Shown: in pieces, positions 12,634-21,107 of the stretch
Position numbering within the stretch: position 1 is the stretch's first letter
Layout: every line of letters starts with the position of its first letter
Assembly (NCBI RefSeq): GCF_001570405.1
Contig: NZ_BBYM01000018.1
Span: 62,001 to 126,000 of the forward strand
Direction of reading: 5' to 3'
DNA: 64,000 bases
Origin: Microtetraspora niveoalba
Lineage (GTDB): Bacteria; Actinomycetota; Actinomycetes; Streptosporangiales; Streptosporangiaceae
Translations under genes and position numbers: made by a program
Notes under the pieces: generated by a model
The model's input: the letters and a program-made list of their open reading frames with translations, nothing else
Database searches by the model: none
Told to the model about the DNA's origin: nothing

Positions 12634-12792
12634 GCGGTCTAGTGTCGGAGACACGGAAACCGCCGCCGGACTCCGGTCCGGCCTCCCGTACGGCGAGGCG
12701 AGGCGGTGCCCGCGTCCGATCTTCCCCGCGCTCCGTGGCCCCGCCCGCGCGGGCCCCTCCCCCGAACCGCGTCCGAGAATGAGGAGAACCAC

Positions 12793-13389
12793 ATGACCGC
12801 GAACACGACGAGCTGGGCCGTACTGGACGAGGCGCACGAGGCGCTGCGGACCGTCGTCCGGGGCGTGGCGGACGGGGACTGGGCGCTGCCGACCCCCTGC
12901 TCGTCCTGGAACGTCACCCAGGTGCTCCAGCACGCCGCCGGCGACCAGACCGCCTTCGCCGCGTTCATCACCGGCGGCCCGGGGCCTACGGAGGATCCGT
13001 TCGCGCCGTCGGGCACCCTCGCCGCGGACGCCCGGGGCGTGGCCGAGGAGGCGATGAAGGCCGCGGCCGACGCCTGGGCGACGGTCGCCGCGGACGCCGA
13101 GAACGTGTCGGTCCCGGTGCCGCCCGGCAAGCTGCCCGCCGCGGTCGGCGCGGGAGCCTGCGCTCTCGACGCCGCGGTGCACGCGTGGGACATCGCCGCC
13201 GCCACGGGGCAGCCCTCTCCGCTCACTCCGGGGCTCGCGCGGGTCCTGATGGACGTCGCCGAGCGCATCGTCGAGCCGCTCCGGGCCTACGGCGCGTACG
13301 GCCCGGCGCTGGAAACGCGGGACGGGGACGACGACGTGGCCGTGCTGCTGCGCTACCTGGGCCGCGACCCCAGGTGGTCCGCCCGCTGA
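12793..13389 (+). CDS. TIGR03086-type metal-binding (DinB/mycothiol-dependent isomerase-like) protein
   Basis: A 198-residue protein of the DinB-like four-helix group. The N-terminal [14 protein letters not shown] and the later [18 protein letters not shown] are the usual metal-ligand regions (His plus Asp/His). Relatives include mycothiol-dependent maleylpyruvate isomerases and related thiol-S-transferases, so a mycothiol-linked detoxification role is possible. The ATG at 12793 is preferred over upstream in-frame starts because GAGGAG lies six bases before it. It stands alone, 185 nt before the RraA-like gene. Confidence 0.75.
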   Translation: MTANTTSWAVLDEAHEALRTVVRGVADGDWALPTPCSSWNVTQVLQHAAGDQTAFAAFITGGPGPTEDPFAPSGTLAADARGVAEEAMKAAADAWATVAADAENVSVPVPPGKLPAAVGAGACALDAAVHAWDIAAATGQPSPLTPGLARVLMDVAERIVEPLRAYGAYGPALETRDGDDDVAVLLRYLGRDPRWSAR

Positions 13390-13506
13390 CCCTCCCGCGG
13401 GCGAAGGCCGCTTCGACACACACCGCCGCTTTGTGGCACGGTTCGAACCTGCCCCGTAAACGGGGACGAGACGGCCACGACGGAGGTTCGCCCGACCCGT
13501 GCCAGG

Positions 13507-13538
13507 GACGCCGGCCGCAGGGCCGGCGCTCCGGCGTC
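13507..13538 (+). promoter_or_regulatory. Alternative hairpins in the leader of the RraA-like gene
   Basis: CGCCGGCC (13509-13516) can pair with GGCCGGCG (13521-13528). The overlapping GACGCCGG (13507-13514) can instead pair with CCGGCGTC (13531-13538). The two foldings exclude each other and lie 37 nt before the start codon. This may be a regulatory structure or only a consequence of the GC-rich sequence. Confidence 0.25.
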
Positions 13539-13574
13539 GAGCCGGGTGGCCCCCGCCGGACAGGAGAGGCATCC

Positions 13575-14045
13575 ATGGACATCGTCACGGCGGACCTGTA
13601 CGACGAGCGCGGCGCGGAGCTGGACTCCTGCGACCTCCAGCTCCGCCAGTACGGCGGGCGCCGCGCGTTCCACGGCACGATCGCCACGGTGCGCTGCCAC
13701 GAGGACAACGCGCTGCTCAAGGCCGTCGTGTCGGAACCCGGCGAGGGGCGCGTCCTCGTCGTCGACGGAGGCGGGTCGCTGCACGCCGCGCTGATGGGCG
13801 ACATGATCGCGGGCATCGCGGTCGCCCGCGGCTGGGCGGGAGTGGTGATCAACGGCGCGGTCCGTGACGTGGCGGCACTGCGCGAGCTGGACCTCGGCGT
13901 CAAGGCCCTCGGCTCCAATCCGCGCAAGAGCGCCAAGAACGGCACGGGAGACCGGGACGTTCCCGTCACCTTCGGCGGTGTCGTGTTCCGCCCCGGCGCC
14001 GAGTTGTTCAGCGACGACGACGGGATCCTCGTCACCGCGATGTGA
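13575..14045 (+). CDS. RraA-family protein (HMG/CHA aldolase or RNase E regulator-like)
   Basis: A 156-residue single-domain protein. The family signature [15 protein letters not shown] followed by [17 protein letters not shown] is clear, and the G-x-x-R-D element carries the Arg/Asp that bind metal and oxo-acid in 4-hydroxy-4-methyl-2-oxoglutarate aldolases. Similar proteins inhibit RNase E in Escherichia coli, but in actinomycetes the short forms are often aldolases or oxaloacetate decarboxylases. CAGGAGAG precedes the ATG by six bases. It converges with the YceI gene, with only 14 nt between the ends. Confidence 0.85.
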   Translation: MDIVTADLYDERGAELDSCDLQLRQYGGRRAFHGTIATVRCHEDNALLKAVVSEPGEGRVLVVDGGGSLHAALMGDMIAGIAVARGWAGVVINGAVRDVAALRELDLGVKALGSNPRKSAKNGTGDRDVPVTFGGVVFRPGAELFSDDDGILVTAM

Positions 14046-14059
14046 GAGGCGCGAACCGC

Positions 14060-14608
14060 TCAGGCGCGGGTGGTGAGGGCGATGTCGAACTCCACGCCCA
14101 CCTCGTCGCTGAGTTTCAGCGCGCCGAAGAGAGCGGAGTAGGGCCGGATGCCCCACCGGCTCTGCACCACCGTCGTCGATCCGCGCACGCGGTCGCCGGC
14201 CGCCCGGCCGTCGATGGTGACGGTGTGGGTGGCGCCGGCGATGGTGAGGTCGCCCTCCACGTGGAACGACTCCAGGGTGCCGTCCACACGCGACGACCGG
14301 AACGTGATCGTCGGGTGCTCGCGCGCGTTCAGGACCTTCTCGCGGAGGTTCCGCACGATGTCCGCGCGGTCGGAGTCGCTCAGCGGCTTGATGCCGCCGG
14401 AGCCCTCCTTCACCTCGATCGACGCGACGTCGACCTCCACGGTGACCGACGAACCCGCCGGGTCGGCCACGACGGCCCGCCCCCGCCAGCGCGCGGGCTC
14501 AAGGGTGAGGTCGTGACCGGCCTTCGCGCCCAGGCCCGCCCGGGTCGTCTTGATGAGGAGCCGCCCGGCCTCGGGGCCGATGTCGTAGGTGCCAGGCTCG
14601 ATGCCCAT
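14060..14608 (-). CDS. YceI-family protein
   Basis: A 182-residue lipocalin-like beta-barrel protein. It starts MGIEPGTYDIGPEAGRLLI and contains KAGHDLTLE, the NAREHPTITFRS strand and the DLTIAGATHTVTI strand typical of YceI proteins, which bind isoprenoid or amide lipids. No signal peptide is present, so it is cytoplasmic. A nearly identical copy of a 60-nt repeat (14653-14712) lies just upstream of its start. The physiological ligand is unknown. Confidence 0.85.
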   Translation of the reverse strand: MGIEPGTYDIGPEAGRLLIKTTRAGLGAKAGHDLTLEPARWRGRAVVADPAGSSVTVEVDVASIEVKEGSGGIKPLSDSDRADIVRNLREKVLNAREHPTITFRSSRVDGTLESFHVEGDLTIAGATHTVTIDGRAAGDRVRGSTTVVQSRWGIRPYSALFGALKLSDEVGVEFDIALTTRA

Positions 14609-14652
14609 GTCCCCCAGCCTAGGACGTGTGCGACGGGCGCCCGACAGGGGGC

Positions 14653-14712
14653 GCGACCTCCCACGGTCGGCAGGCATCGGACAGTGCCGCGAGCCGGGAA
14701 GGCGGCGACGGC
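14653..14712. repeat. 60-bp dispersed repeat, copy 1
   Basis: It matches 16921-16980 at 59 of 60 positions; the only difference is A/G at position 31. It begins GCGACCTCCCACGGTCGGCA. It lies in non-coding DNA between the YceI and epimerase genes. The remaining gap, 14713-14830, shows nothing. Confidence 0.85.
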
Positions 14713-14830
14713 TCGCTCTCCAGCTTCTACCGGGTCGCGATCGACGTGGTCGCCGGGGGGCAGGCCGGGCGGCTGAGCTCCGGGGCCGCGCTGCGAACCC
14801 CGACGCGGTCCCCGTCACCGCCCTGACCGC

Positions 14831-15751
14831 TCACAGTGTCCCGAACCCTTCGTGAATCGACGGGTAGACCGGTTGCCAGCCCAGCTCGCGCTTGGCCTTG
14901 GCGTTGCTCAGGCGGATGCGGCTGTCGACCATGAACGCTTTCATGTACGGCACAGCCGACAGCACCCAGGCCGGCACGGCCCTCGGCGGCGCGGCGCCGA
15001 CGGAGGCGGCCAGCACGCTGAGGTAGTCGGCGAACTCGACCGGCTCGTCGTCGCAGATGTTGTAGGCCTGGCCGGGACGACCGCGCTCCAGCGCCGCCAC
15101 CGCGGCGGTCGCGGCGTCGTGGATGTGGATGGGCGAGGTGACCCCCGAAGGGCGGGGCACGGGCAGCAGCCCGCGTCTGGTCTTGTCGGCCAGTTGCCGT
15201 GTCATGGGCTCCGGGCCGTAGAACATGCCGTAGCGCAGGGCGACGCCGTCGACGCCCGGCGTGCCCAGGACCTGCTCCTCGTTGGCACGCAGGGAGCGCA
15301 TATGCACGTCCATCCCTCGATGTCCGGTCAGCGTCGCGAACGGCCGGTCCTCCGTCACCGGTTCCGTGCCATGGTCGCGGTAGCCGTACCCCAGGTAGAA
15401 CGACTGGGTGACGAAATGTCGGGCGCCGACGAGCGCGGCGGCGCGCAGCAGGTTCGCCGTTCCCTGATCGCGCAGCGCGTCGGTGGCATAGAGGCTGCGA
15501 TGGAACATCGGCATGCCGGTGATCGAGGTGGCCTGGTGGATCACCGCGTCGGCTTCGCGCCCGTCGAGCGCGGCCAGCAGCTCGCCCGCGTCCATGATGC
15601 CGACGCGCACCGGCTCGGCACCGGCCGCCGCCAGACGACCGGCCCCGCGATCGGACCTGGTCAGGCCGAGCACCTCATGACCGGCGGCCAGCAACAGCGG
15701 AACCAGCGCGCTTCCTATCGTGCCGGTGGCCCCGGCCAGAAGCACCCTCAT
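14831..15751 (-). CDS. NAD-dependent epimerase/dehydratase (extended SDR)
   Basis: A 306-residue protein with the Rossmann motif GATGTIGSAL at residue 7. It has an extended-SDR body, but the usual YxxxK is replaced: the region reads FYLGYGYRDHG, so the catalytic type may be atypical. PICDDEPVEFADYLSVLA-like and RELGWQPVYPSIHEGF segments match nucleotide-sugar-type epimerases. The start ATG overlaps the stop of the upstream membrane gene (ATGA), so the two are translationally coupled and likely controlled by the divergent TetR gene. Confidence 0.8.
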   Translation of the reverse strand: MRVLLAGATGTIGSALVPLLLAAGHEVLGLTRSDRGAGRLAAAGAEPVRVGIMDAGELLAALDGREADAVIHQATSITGMPMFHRSLYATDALRDQGTANLLRAAALVGARHFVTQSFYLGYGYRDHGTEPVTEDRPFATLTGHRGMDVHMRSLRANEEQVLGTPGVDGVALRYGMFYGPEPMTRQLADKTRRGLLPVPRPSGVTSPIHIHDAATAAVAALERGRPGQAYNICDDEPVEFADYLSVLAASVGAAPPRAVPAWVLSAVPYMKAFMVDSRIRLSNAKAKRELGWQPVYPSIHEGFGTL

Positions 15752-16131
15752 GCCGCCACCTTCATACGGCGTGCCCGCACCGAACGGAGCCGCATCACCA
15801 GCCCCGGCACCGCGAGCGCGGACACCGCCGACAGCACCCATGGGTCGGACGCTTTACCGCCCATCTCCAGGTCGAGAGCATGGTTGAGGGCGTGGAACGT
15901 GTTGGTGAAGATGAAGCCGGCCAGCACGAGGGTGATGACATCACGCCACCAGAGCGCCAGCAGCATCATCAGTCCGATGCCGATCTGGAAGACACCCGCA
16001 TCGTGCAGGAAGTGCACGTGATTCGGCCAGTTCGCCCATGCGGCGAAGCCCGCCGGATCCAGCCGCGCCCACCAGCCGGTGGCGAGCATGGACAGCGCCG
16101 CGAGCACGACGACGGCTCTGACGATCCGCAT
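15748..16131 (-). CDS. Small four-helix membrane protein (DoxX-like)
   Basis: A 127-residue protein with four predicted membrane helices: IVRAVVVLAALSMLATGWW, then GVFQIGIGLMMLLALWW, VITLVLAGFIFTNTFHALNH and VLSAVSALAVPGLVM. The arrangement resembles small DoxX/DUF-type integral membrane proteins. GAGGAGG lies upstream of the ATG. It is the first gene of an operon with the epimerase, under a promoter flanked by two copies of a TetR-like operator. Its function is unknown. Confidence 0.7.
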   Translation of the reverse strand: MRIVRAVVVLAALSMLATGWWARLDPAGFAAWANWPNHVHFLHDAGVFQIGIGLMMLLALWWRDVITLVLAGFIFTNTFHALNHALDLEMGGKASDPWVLSAVSALAVPGLVMRLRSVRARRMKVAA

Positions 16132-16154
16132 GAAAATCCTCCTCGAGTCCTGGG

Positions 16155-16169
16155 GAGCCGAGTCGGCTC
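16155..16169. promoter_or_regulatory. TetR-type operator, copy 1
   Basis: GAGCCGA-G-TCGGCTC is a perfect 7-bp inverted repeat. It lies just downstream of the -10 of the minus-strand operon promoter, a good place for a repressor to block transcription. A second copy is at 16221-16235. Confidence 0.65.
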
Positions 16170-16188
16170 GGCTCCCCGGAATTCTGGA

Positions 16189-16217
16189 CGTTAACGACGG
16201 CGCGCAGCTCCTGTCAA
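16189..16217 (-). promoter_or_regulatory. Promoter of the DoxX-like/epimerase operon
   Basis: Reading on the minus strand, TTGACA (16217-16212) and TTAACG (16194-16189) are 17 nt apart, a good housekeeping sigma match. The two operator copies flank it closely. Confidence 0.6.
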
Positions 16218-16220
16218 TAC

Positions 16221-16235
16221 GAACCGACTCGGCTC
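16221..16235. promoter_or_regulatory. TetR-type operator, copy 2
   Basis: GAACCGA-C-TCGGCTC is the same dyad with one mismatch. It lies directly next to the -35 of the minus-strand promoter and 24 nt before the start of the divergent TetR gene, so it could serve autoregulation. Confidence 0.65.
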
Positions 16236-16258
16236 CTCGTGCCGTGTAAGCTGCGCGC

Positions 16259-16852
16259 ATGCGTAAGGAACCGGATCCGGCGCGACGCAACCCCCAGTCG
16301 ACCAACGCGATCCTGCGAGCCGCCCTCCAGCTGGCGCAGGAGGAAGGCTTGTCCAAGGTCAGCATCGACGGCATCGCCGCCCGCGCGGGCGTGGGCAGGC
16401 GGACCATCTACCGGTGGTGGCCTTCCAAGAGCGCGGTCGTCCTCGACGCCTACGTGCAGCGACTGCGAGACACTCCCTTGATGCGCCCCCGCTCGGCGCC
16501 GAGCGACGACGTACGTGCCGACCTGGTCGGCATGGTGAAGGACACCTGGATCGAGGTGGTGGGCGACTCGGCCCCCCTGGTCGCCGCCCTGATCGGGGAA
16601 GCGCAGCACGACAAGGAGGTCGCCGCCCGCCTGTGGGAGCGGCTCATCGCCCCGTCGAGCGAGCCGGTGATGGCGCGCATCAAGCTGGCCCAGGACCAGG
16701 GGCAGATCGCGGCCGAGGCCGACCCCTACCGCTGCGCCGAGCTCCTCTACGGCCAGATCTACCTGCGACTGCTCCTCACACCGAACGACCTCGACGAGTC
16801 GTTCCTCGAAGACTGCGTCGATCTGGCGCTGAACGGACTACGGGCGCGATAG
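16259..16852 (+). CDS. TetR-family regulator
   Basis: A 197-residue repressor. The DNA-binding domain is at residues 15-65 with the helix-turn-helix IDGIAARAGVGRRTIYRWW. The rest is a helical ligand and dimer domain with a C-terminal LLYGQIYLRLLL segment typical of the TetR_C_11 type. It is divergent from the DoxX-like/epimerase operon, and two copies of a perfect or near-perfect dyad lie in the 127-nt gap, strongly suggesting local control. The ligand is unknown. Confidence 0.9.
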   Translation: MRKEPDPARRNPQSTNAILRAALQLAQEEGLSKVSIDGIAARAGVGRRTIYRWWPSKSAVVLDAYVQRLRDTPLMRPRSAPSDDVRADLVGMVKDTWIEVVGDSAPLVAALIGEAQHDKEVAARLWERLIAPSSEPVMARIKLAQDQGQIAAEADPYRCAELLYGQIYLRLLLTPNDLDESFLEDCVDLALNGLRAR

Positions 16853-16920
16853 CCGTACAGCACCCTCGTTCGGCCCGGCGAACGGGAGATTCAGGTGCGC
16901 CTGTTCGCCGCTCCGTGCTT

Positions 16921-16980
16921 GCGACCTCCCACGGTCGGCAGGCATCGGACGGTGCCGCGAGCCGGGAAGGCGGCGACGGC
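16921..16980. repeat. 60-bp dispersed repeat, copy 2
   Basis: It is 59/60 identical to 14653-14712. It lies between the converging ends of two TetR genes. It has no terminal inverted repeat or target duplication that I can see. Confidence 0.85.
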
Positions 16981-16987
16981 GTCGGGT

Positions 16988-17554
16988 CTACTTGAGGCCC
17001 GCCGGCAGCAGGACACGGAGCGTGGCGTGGACGGCGTCCAGGTCCACCGCCTCGGGGGAGACCCGCCACTGGGCGTGGACACCGATGAGCGCCCCCACCA
17101 GCACCACCGCGAACGCCTCCGGGGCGGTTCCCGCAGGCAGCGTCGCCTCCGATATCCGGGCCAGTACCGACTCCCGGAGCGCCGCATGGAGCCGCGCATA
17201 GTGCTCGCGGATCGGCGAGCCGACCTCCACCGCCTCGGCGAGCAGGGTGATGAACAATCGCGTGACAGGCCGGCGCATGAAGCCCATGACCTCGTCCAGC
17301 GGATCACTGGAGCGTTCCCCCGCGGGCAGGGTGGACGCGGTCAGGACGACATCGATTTGGTCGTCGATCACGGCTTCCAGCAGGCCCAGCTTGTTGCCGA
17401 AGTGCCAGGGGATGGAGCCGCGGCTGATGCCCGCCTTGTCGGCGATGTCGATGAAGCTCGTCCGCTGGTATCCCTTCTCGGCGAAGAGCTCGGCGGCGGC
17501 CGTCACCAGCAGTCGGCGGCTCTCCTCGGTCCTCTGGATACGTCGCGTGGCCAT
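16988..17554 (-). CDS. TetR-family regulator
   Basis: A 188-residue regulator with the helix-turn-helix FIDIADKAGISRGSIPWHFGNK at about 32-53 and a helical C-terminal domain (VTRLFITLLAEAVEVGSP, AFAVVLVGALIGVHAQW). The Pro in SIPWHF is seen in some subfamilies. It is divergent from the FAH-MBL fusion gene with 92 nt between starts, which contains nested inverted repeats. It probably represses that gene. Confidence 0.9.
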   Translation of the reverse strand: MATRRIQRTEESRRLLVTAAAELFAEKGYQRTSFIDIADKAGISRGSIPWHFGNKLGLLEAVIDDQIDVVLTASTLPAGERSSDPLDEVMGFMRRPVTRLFITLLAEAVEVGSPIREHYARLHAALRESVLARISEATLPAGTAPEAFAVVLVGALIGVHAQWRVSPEAVDLDAVHATLRVLLPAGLK

Positions 17555-17580
17555 GCGAACCATCAAACCAGGCATGCCGA

Positions 17581-17625
17581 ATGACAGAGCAAATGTTGGC
17601 CGCTATAGCCTGTGTCATCCAACAT
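17581..17625. promoter_or_regulatory. Nested inverted repeats between the TetR and fusion genes
   Basis: ATGTTGG (17593-17599) mirrors CCAACAT (17619-17625), and ATGACA (17581-17586) mirrors TGTCAT (17613-17618). The region is AT-richer than its surroundings. This is a candidate operator for the regulator at 16988-17554. Confidence 0.5.
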
Positions 17626-17646
17626 AGAACCACAAGGAGGCTCTCC

Positions 17647-19578
17647 ATGCGTTGGGTGACCTACGCGACGGACACCGGCGACCGCGTCGGAGTGATCGGA
17701 GAGGACCTGATCCATCCCGTCGCCCCCGGCGTGAGCTTGCTCGATCTCATCGGCCGCGGCGCGGAGGAGCTGCGTGCGACGGGAGAGGCGGCGTCGGCGT
17801 CGTCCGCGGAGACGGTTCCCCTGGGCGAGGCGAGGCTGCGCCCGCCGATTCCGCGGCCGCCCTCGATCCGCGACTGCCTGTGCTTCCTCGATCACATGCG
17901 CAACTGCCAGCAGGCCGCAGGGCAGCCGCGCGAGCTCAAGGACGCCTGGTACCAGATCCCGGCCTTCTACTTCGCCTGCCCCTCGACGATCGCCGGCCCG
18001 TACGACGATGTGACGATCTCGCCGGGCAGCGCCTGGTTCGACTTCGAACTGGAGATCGCCGCGGTCATCGGCCCGGGCGGCCGGGACCTCACGCCGGAAC
18101 AGGCCGAGGAACACATCATCGGCTACACGATCTACAACGACTGGTCGGCACGGGACCTGCAACTGCGCGAGACGCCGCTGGCGATCGGCCAGGCCAAGGG
18201 CAAGGACGGTGCGACCACGTTCGGCCCGTTCCTGGTCACTCCGGACGAGCTGGAGCCCTACCGCCGCGACGGCAAGCTCGCCCTTCGGGCCGAGGCCGCT
18301 GTCAACGGTGAAACCATCGGCTCAGGCTGTACCGACACCATGGACTGGAGCTTCGGAGAGGTCATCTCCTATGCCTCGCGCGGCGTGGACCTGCTGCCCG
18401 GTGACGTGTTCGGCTCCGGCACCGTGCCCGGCTGCTGCCTCATCGAGCACCTGTCCATGACCGACCCGACCGCGTTCCCCGGCTGGTTGCGGGACGGCGA
18501 CGTCGTCGAACTGACCGTCGAGGGACTGGGCCGTACCCGTCAGACCGTCCGCGCGTCCGCGCGTCCGTACCCGCTGACGCCCCGGCACAACCCCGACCGG
18601 CGCCCGCCCCGCCCGCGCGTCAACAGCGCCCCCTCCAGGCTGCCCTACACCCGCGGGCTGCACGAGGTCGGCGCAGGCGTACGGGCCTGGCTCCTGCCCG
18701 ACGGCGGGTACGGCCTGAGCAACGCCGGACTGGTCACGGGCGACGGCGCCTCCCTCCTGGTGGACACCCTGTTCGACCTGCCGCTGACCGCCGAGATGCT
18801 CGACGCCATGCGCGAGATCACCGATCGGCACCCGCTCACCCACGCCGCCATCACGCACTCCAACGGCGACCACACGCACGGCAACCAGCTGCTGGGCGAG
18901 CACATCAGGATCATCTCCGCCGAGGCCACCTGCGCGGAGATGCGGCATGAGATGCCCCCCGAGATGCTGACCGCCACCCAAGTCATGGACATCGGCCCGG
19001 CGACCTCCTACTTCCGGGAACGCTTCGACGCCTTCGACTTCAGCGGCATCCGCCTGCGGCTGCCCAGCATGACCTTCGACAGGGACCTCACCCTGAACAT
19101 CGGAGGCCGCGAGATGCGCCTGATGAACCTCGGCCCCGCCCACACCAGCGCCGACACGGTCGTGCATGTGCCGGACGCGGGTGTGCTCTTCGCGGGCGAC
19201 CTGTTGTTCATCGGCTGCACCCCGATCGTGTGGAGCGGTCCGATCGCCAACTGGATCGACGCCTGCGACAGGATGATCGCAACCGGCGCCCACACGATCG
19301 TCCCCGGTCACGGCCCGGTCACCGACCCCGACGGGATCCGCGCGGTGCGCGGCTACCTCACCCACGTGGTCGAGCAGGCGGACGCAGCTCACGCCCGCGG
19401 CCTCTCTTTCCCCGAGGCGATCAGGACGGTGGACCTGGATGAGTACGGGACCTGGCTGGACGCCGAGCGGATCGTGGTCAACCTGCACCGCCGCTACCGG
19501 GAACTCGACCCCACCACCACACCTCATCTGGACCAGATGACGCTGATGGCCATGATGGCCGAGAAAGCGCTCGCATGA
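17647..19578 (+). CDS. Fusion: fumarylacetoacetate-hydrolase domain + metallo-beta-lactamase domain
   Basis: This 643-residue protein joins two enzymes. Residues about 1-310 are a FAH-family hydrolase or decarboxylase with the metal-binding FDFELEIAAVIG and the core YTIYNDWSARDLQ. A Pro/Arg-rich linker (about 310-330) leads to a metallo-beta-lactamase fold with THSNGDHTHGN (His404, Asp408, His409), GPAHTSADTVVHV, AGDLLF and VPGHGPVTD. The second His of HxHxDH is Asn (HSNGDH), as in some sub-families. The ATG at 17647 is chosen for AAGGAGG upstream. No stop or frameshift lies between the parts. I infer consecutive steps in ring-cleavage or lactone catabolism, controlled by the divergent TetR gene. 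Confidence 0.85.
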   Translation: MRWVTYATDTGDRVGVIGEDLIHPVAPGVSLLDLIGRGAEELRATGEAASASSAETVPLGEARLRPPIPRPPSIRDCLCFLDHMRNCQQAAGQPRELKDAWYQIPAFYFACPSTIAGPYDDVTISPGSAWFDFELEIAAVIGPGGRDLTPEQAEEHIIGYTIYNDWSARDLQLRETPLAIGQAKGKDGATTFGPFLVTPDELEPYRRDGKLALRAEAAVNGETIGSGCTDTMDWSFGEVISYASRGVDLLPGDVFGSGTVPGCCLIEHLSMTDPTAFPGWLRDGDVVELTVEGLGRTRQTVRASARPYPLTPRHNPDRRPPRPRVNSAPSRLPYTRGLHEVGAGVRAWLLPDGGYGLSNAGLVTGDGASLLVDTLFDLPLTAEMLDAMREITDRHPLTHAAITHSNGDHTHGNQLLGEHIRIISAEATCAEMRHEMPPEMLTATQVMDIGPATSYFRERFDAFDFSGIRLRLPSMTFDRDLTLNIGGREMRLMNLGPAHTSADTVVHVPDAGVLFAGDLLFIGCTPIVWSGPIANWIDACDRMIATGAHTIVPGHGPVTDPDGIRAVRGYLTHVVEQADAAHARGLSFPEAIRTVDLDEYGTWLDAERIVVNLHRRYRELDPTTTPHLDQMTLMAMMAEKALA

Positions 19579-19660
19579 GGCTGCCGAAGACCGCGCACAC
19601 CTCCCGCCCGTGGCACGTCCACGAATTCAGTGAGCATTCCTGGTGGAGGAGGTCTCAGAG

Positions 19661-20368
19661 GTGACGAATGACCGCACGCCTCACGGAAAAGGCTCCGAAG
19701 TACACGGGATCTTCGAAAAGATCGCCGGGTACTACGATCGGATGAATTTCGTCATGACGCTCGGCCGTCATGAACAATGGTGCCGCGAGGTCGCCGCACG
19801 TGTCGCACCGGCCGCGGGCGGACGACTCCTGGACCTGGCCACAGGGACAGGTGTGATCGCCTTGGAGGCGGCACGGAGGTACCCTGCCGCCACCGTGACG
19901 GGCGTCGACTTCTCGCAGGAGATGCTGAGTCGCGCCAAGGCCAAGCCCGGGGCGGACGCGGTTCGATGGCGGCAGGCGGATGCGGCCTGCCTGCCGTTCG
20001 AGAACGAGTCCTTCGACGGGATCACCGAGGGTTATCTCCTCAGGAACGTCGACGACCTCGACGGAGTGCTCCGCGAACAGTACCGAGTTCTCAAGCCCGG
20101 CGGCCGGATCGTGATCCTCGAAACGTGTCCCCCGAGCGGCCTGCTGAAGCCGGTCGTGGAGTGGGGAGTCCGCGTATTCGTCCCGCTGCTGGGGCGGGTC
20201 CTGGCTCGCGACCGATCGTCTTACACCTATCTCGAATCCAGCATGCTCGCCTTCACGTCACCGCACCATATCGCCCGCATTCTGAGTGGACTCGGTTTCC
20301 GGGACATCGGGTGGAGCAAGAAGTTCTTCGGCACGAACGTCATATTGTGGGCGACCAAGCCGAGATGA
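19661..20368 (+). CDS. UbiE/MenG-like SAM-dependent methyltransferase
   Basis: A 235-residue class I methyltransferase. The UbiE-style start (VHGIFEKIAGYYDRMNFVMT, LGRHEQWCREV) is followed by the SAM motif LLDLATGTGVIALEAA, then VTGVDFSQEMLSRA and LKPGGRIVILET. The C-terminal HHIARILSGLGF segment is also typical. Demethylmenaquinone methylation is the family role, but the genomic setting beside the FAH-MBL gene suggests a specialised homologue. The GTG at 19661 has GGAGGAGG eight bases upstream; a GTG at 19643 lies inside that site. Confidence 0.85.
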   Translation: MTNDRTPHGKGSEVHGIFEKIAGYYDRMNFVMTLGRHEQWCREVAARVAPAAGGRLLDLATGTGVIALEAARRYPAATVTGVDFSQEMLSRAKAKPGADAVRWRQADAACLPFENESFDGITEGYLLRNVDDLDGVLREQYRVLKPGGRIVILETCPPSGLLKPVVEWGVRVFVPLLGRVLARDRSSYTYLESSMLAFTSPHHIARILSGLGFRDIGWSKKFFGTNVILWATKPR

Positions 20369-20592
20369 CGGCGTTGGCATGCCGTGCCAAATGCGTCCCC
20401 CCTCTCCGAAGGTCACCGCTCCGAAGTCGGCGACATTCGCACCATTCAAAAATATCCAACGCGATATCGGCGATGCCACCGGTCGTCCGTAGTGCTCCGG
20501 CCTTCGCACCTGTCGCCGCTCCCCGAGGAGAGGGAACGGCATCCCCCTCGCAGGGGAGCACACAGGACCACGGCCGAGAAAGGCTGTCAATC

Positions 20593-21027
20593 ATGAACAC
20601 AACATCCGCGGCTTCCTCACCTGCCGCGTCCGCGTCCCCGAGTCGGCTCACCATCTGGGCCGGCCGAAGCATGATCTTCATCGCCGTGGCGCACATCGCC
20701 GTGTTCGCCCCCTCCGCCCCTTGGTCCAGCTGGCTCGCCGGGGACCTTCGCACCGGTGCCGCGGACGGTGAGTCGAAGGCGATTTTCTGGGCCCTGCCCG
20801 GTGGATTCGTCGTGCTGCTGGTGCTGCTGGGGCTACTGGTGGCACGGGCAGGACGGCAGGGACAACACGTTCCCGGGTATGTCGGCTGGGCGATCCTCGG
20901 CTGGGGAGCGCTGGGCGTGAGCCTGGTCGGAATGAGCGGTTTCGTTTCCGCGATCATCCCTTTCGGGCTGCTCATCGCGGCGGACATCACCGCCAAGCGC
21001 AAAACCCATGACCGGCGAACCGCCTGA
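20593..21027 (+). CDS. Small integral membrane protein (DUF6463-like)
   Basis: A 144-residue protein with a Ser/Ala-rich N-terminus and four hydrophobic helices: MIFIAVAHIAVFAP, IFWALPGGFVVLLVLLGLLV, VGWAILGWGALGVSLVGM and SAIIPFGLLIAADI. It ends in a basic tail (KRKTHDRRTA). The pattern matches small membrane proteins of the DUF6463 kind. The upstream gap 20369-20592 shows no other gene. Its function is unknown. Confidence 0.65.
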   Translation: MNTTSAASSPAASASPSRLTIWAGRSMIFIAVAHIAVFAPSAPWSSWLAGDLRTGAADGESKAIFWALPGGFVVLLVLLGLLVARAGRQGQHVPGYVGWAILGWGALGVSLVGMSGFVSAIIPFGLLIAADITAKRKTHDRRTA

Positions 21028-21107
21028 CAGTGGAGCATTCCGCGAGGCGGCCTGGGGTGACGGCGCCCCGGCGAAGCGGCGGGCGGACGCGGGGATACGG
21101 CCCGGCC

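Noticed and set aside
13440-13470. CCCCGT-AA-ACGGGG hairpin as a terminator or riboswitch
   Set aside because: The two-base loop is too tight, and no known aptamer features surround it.
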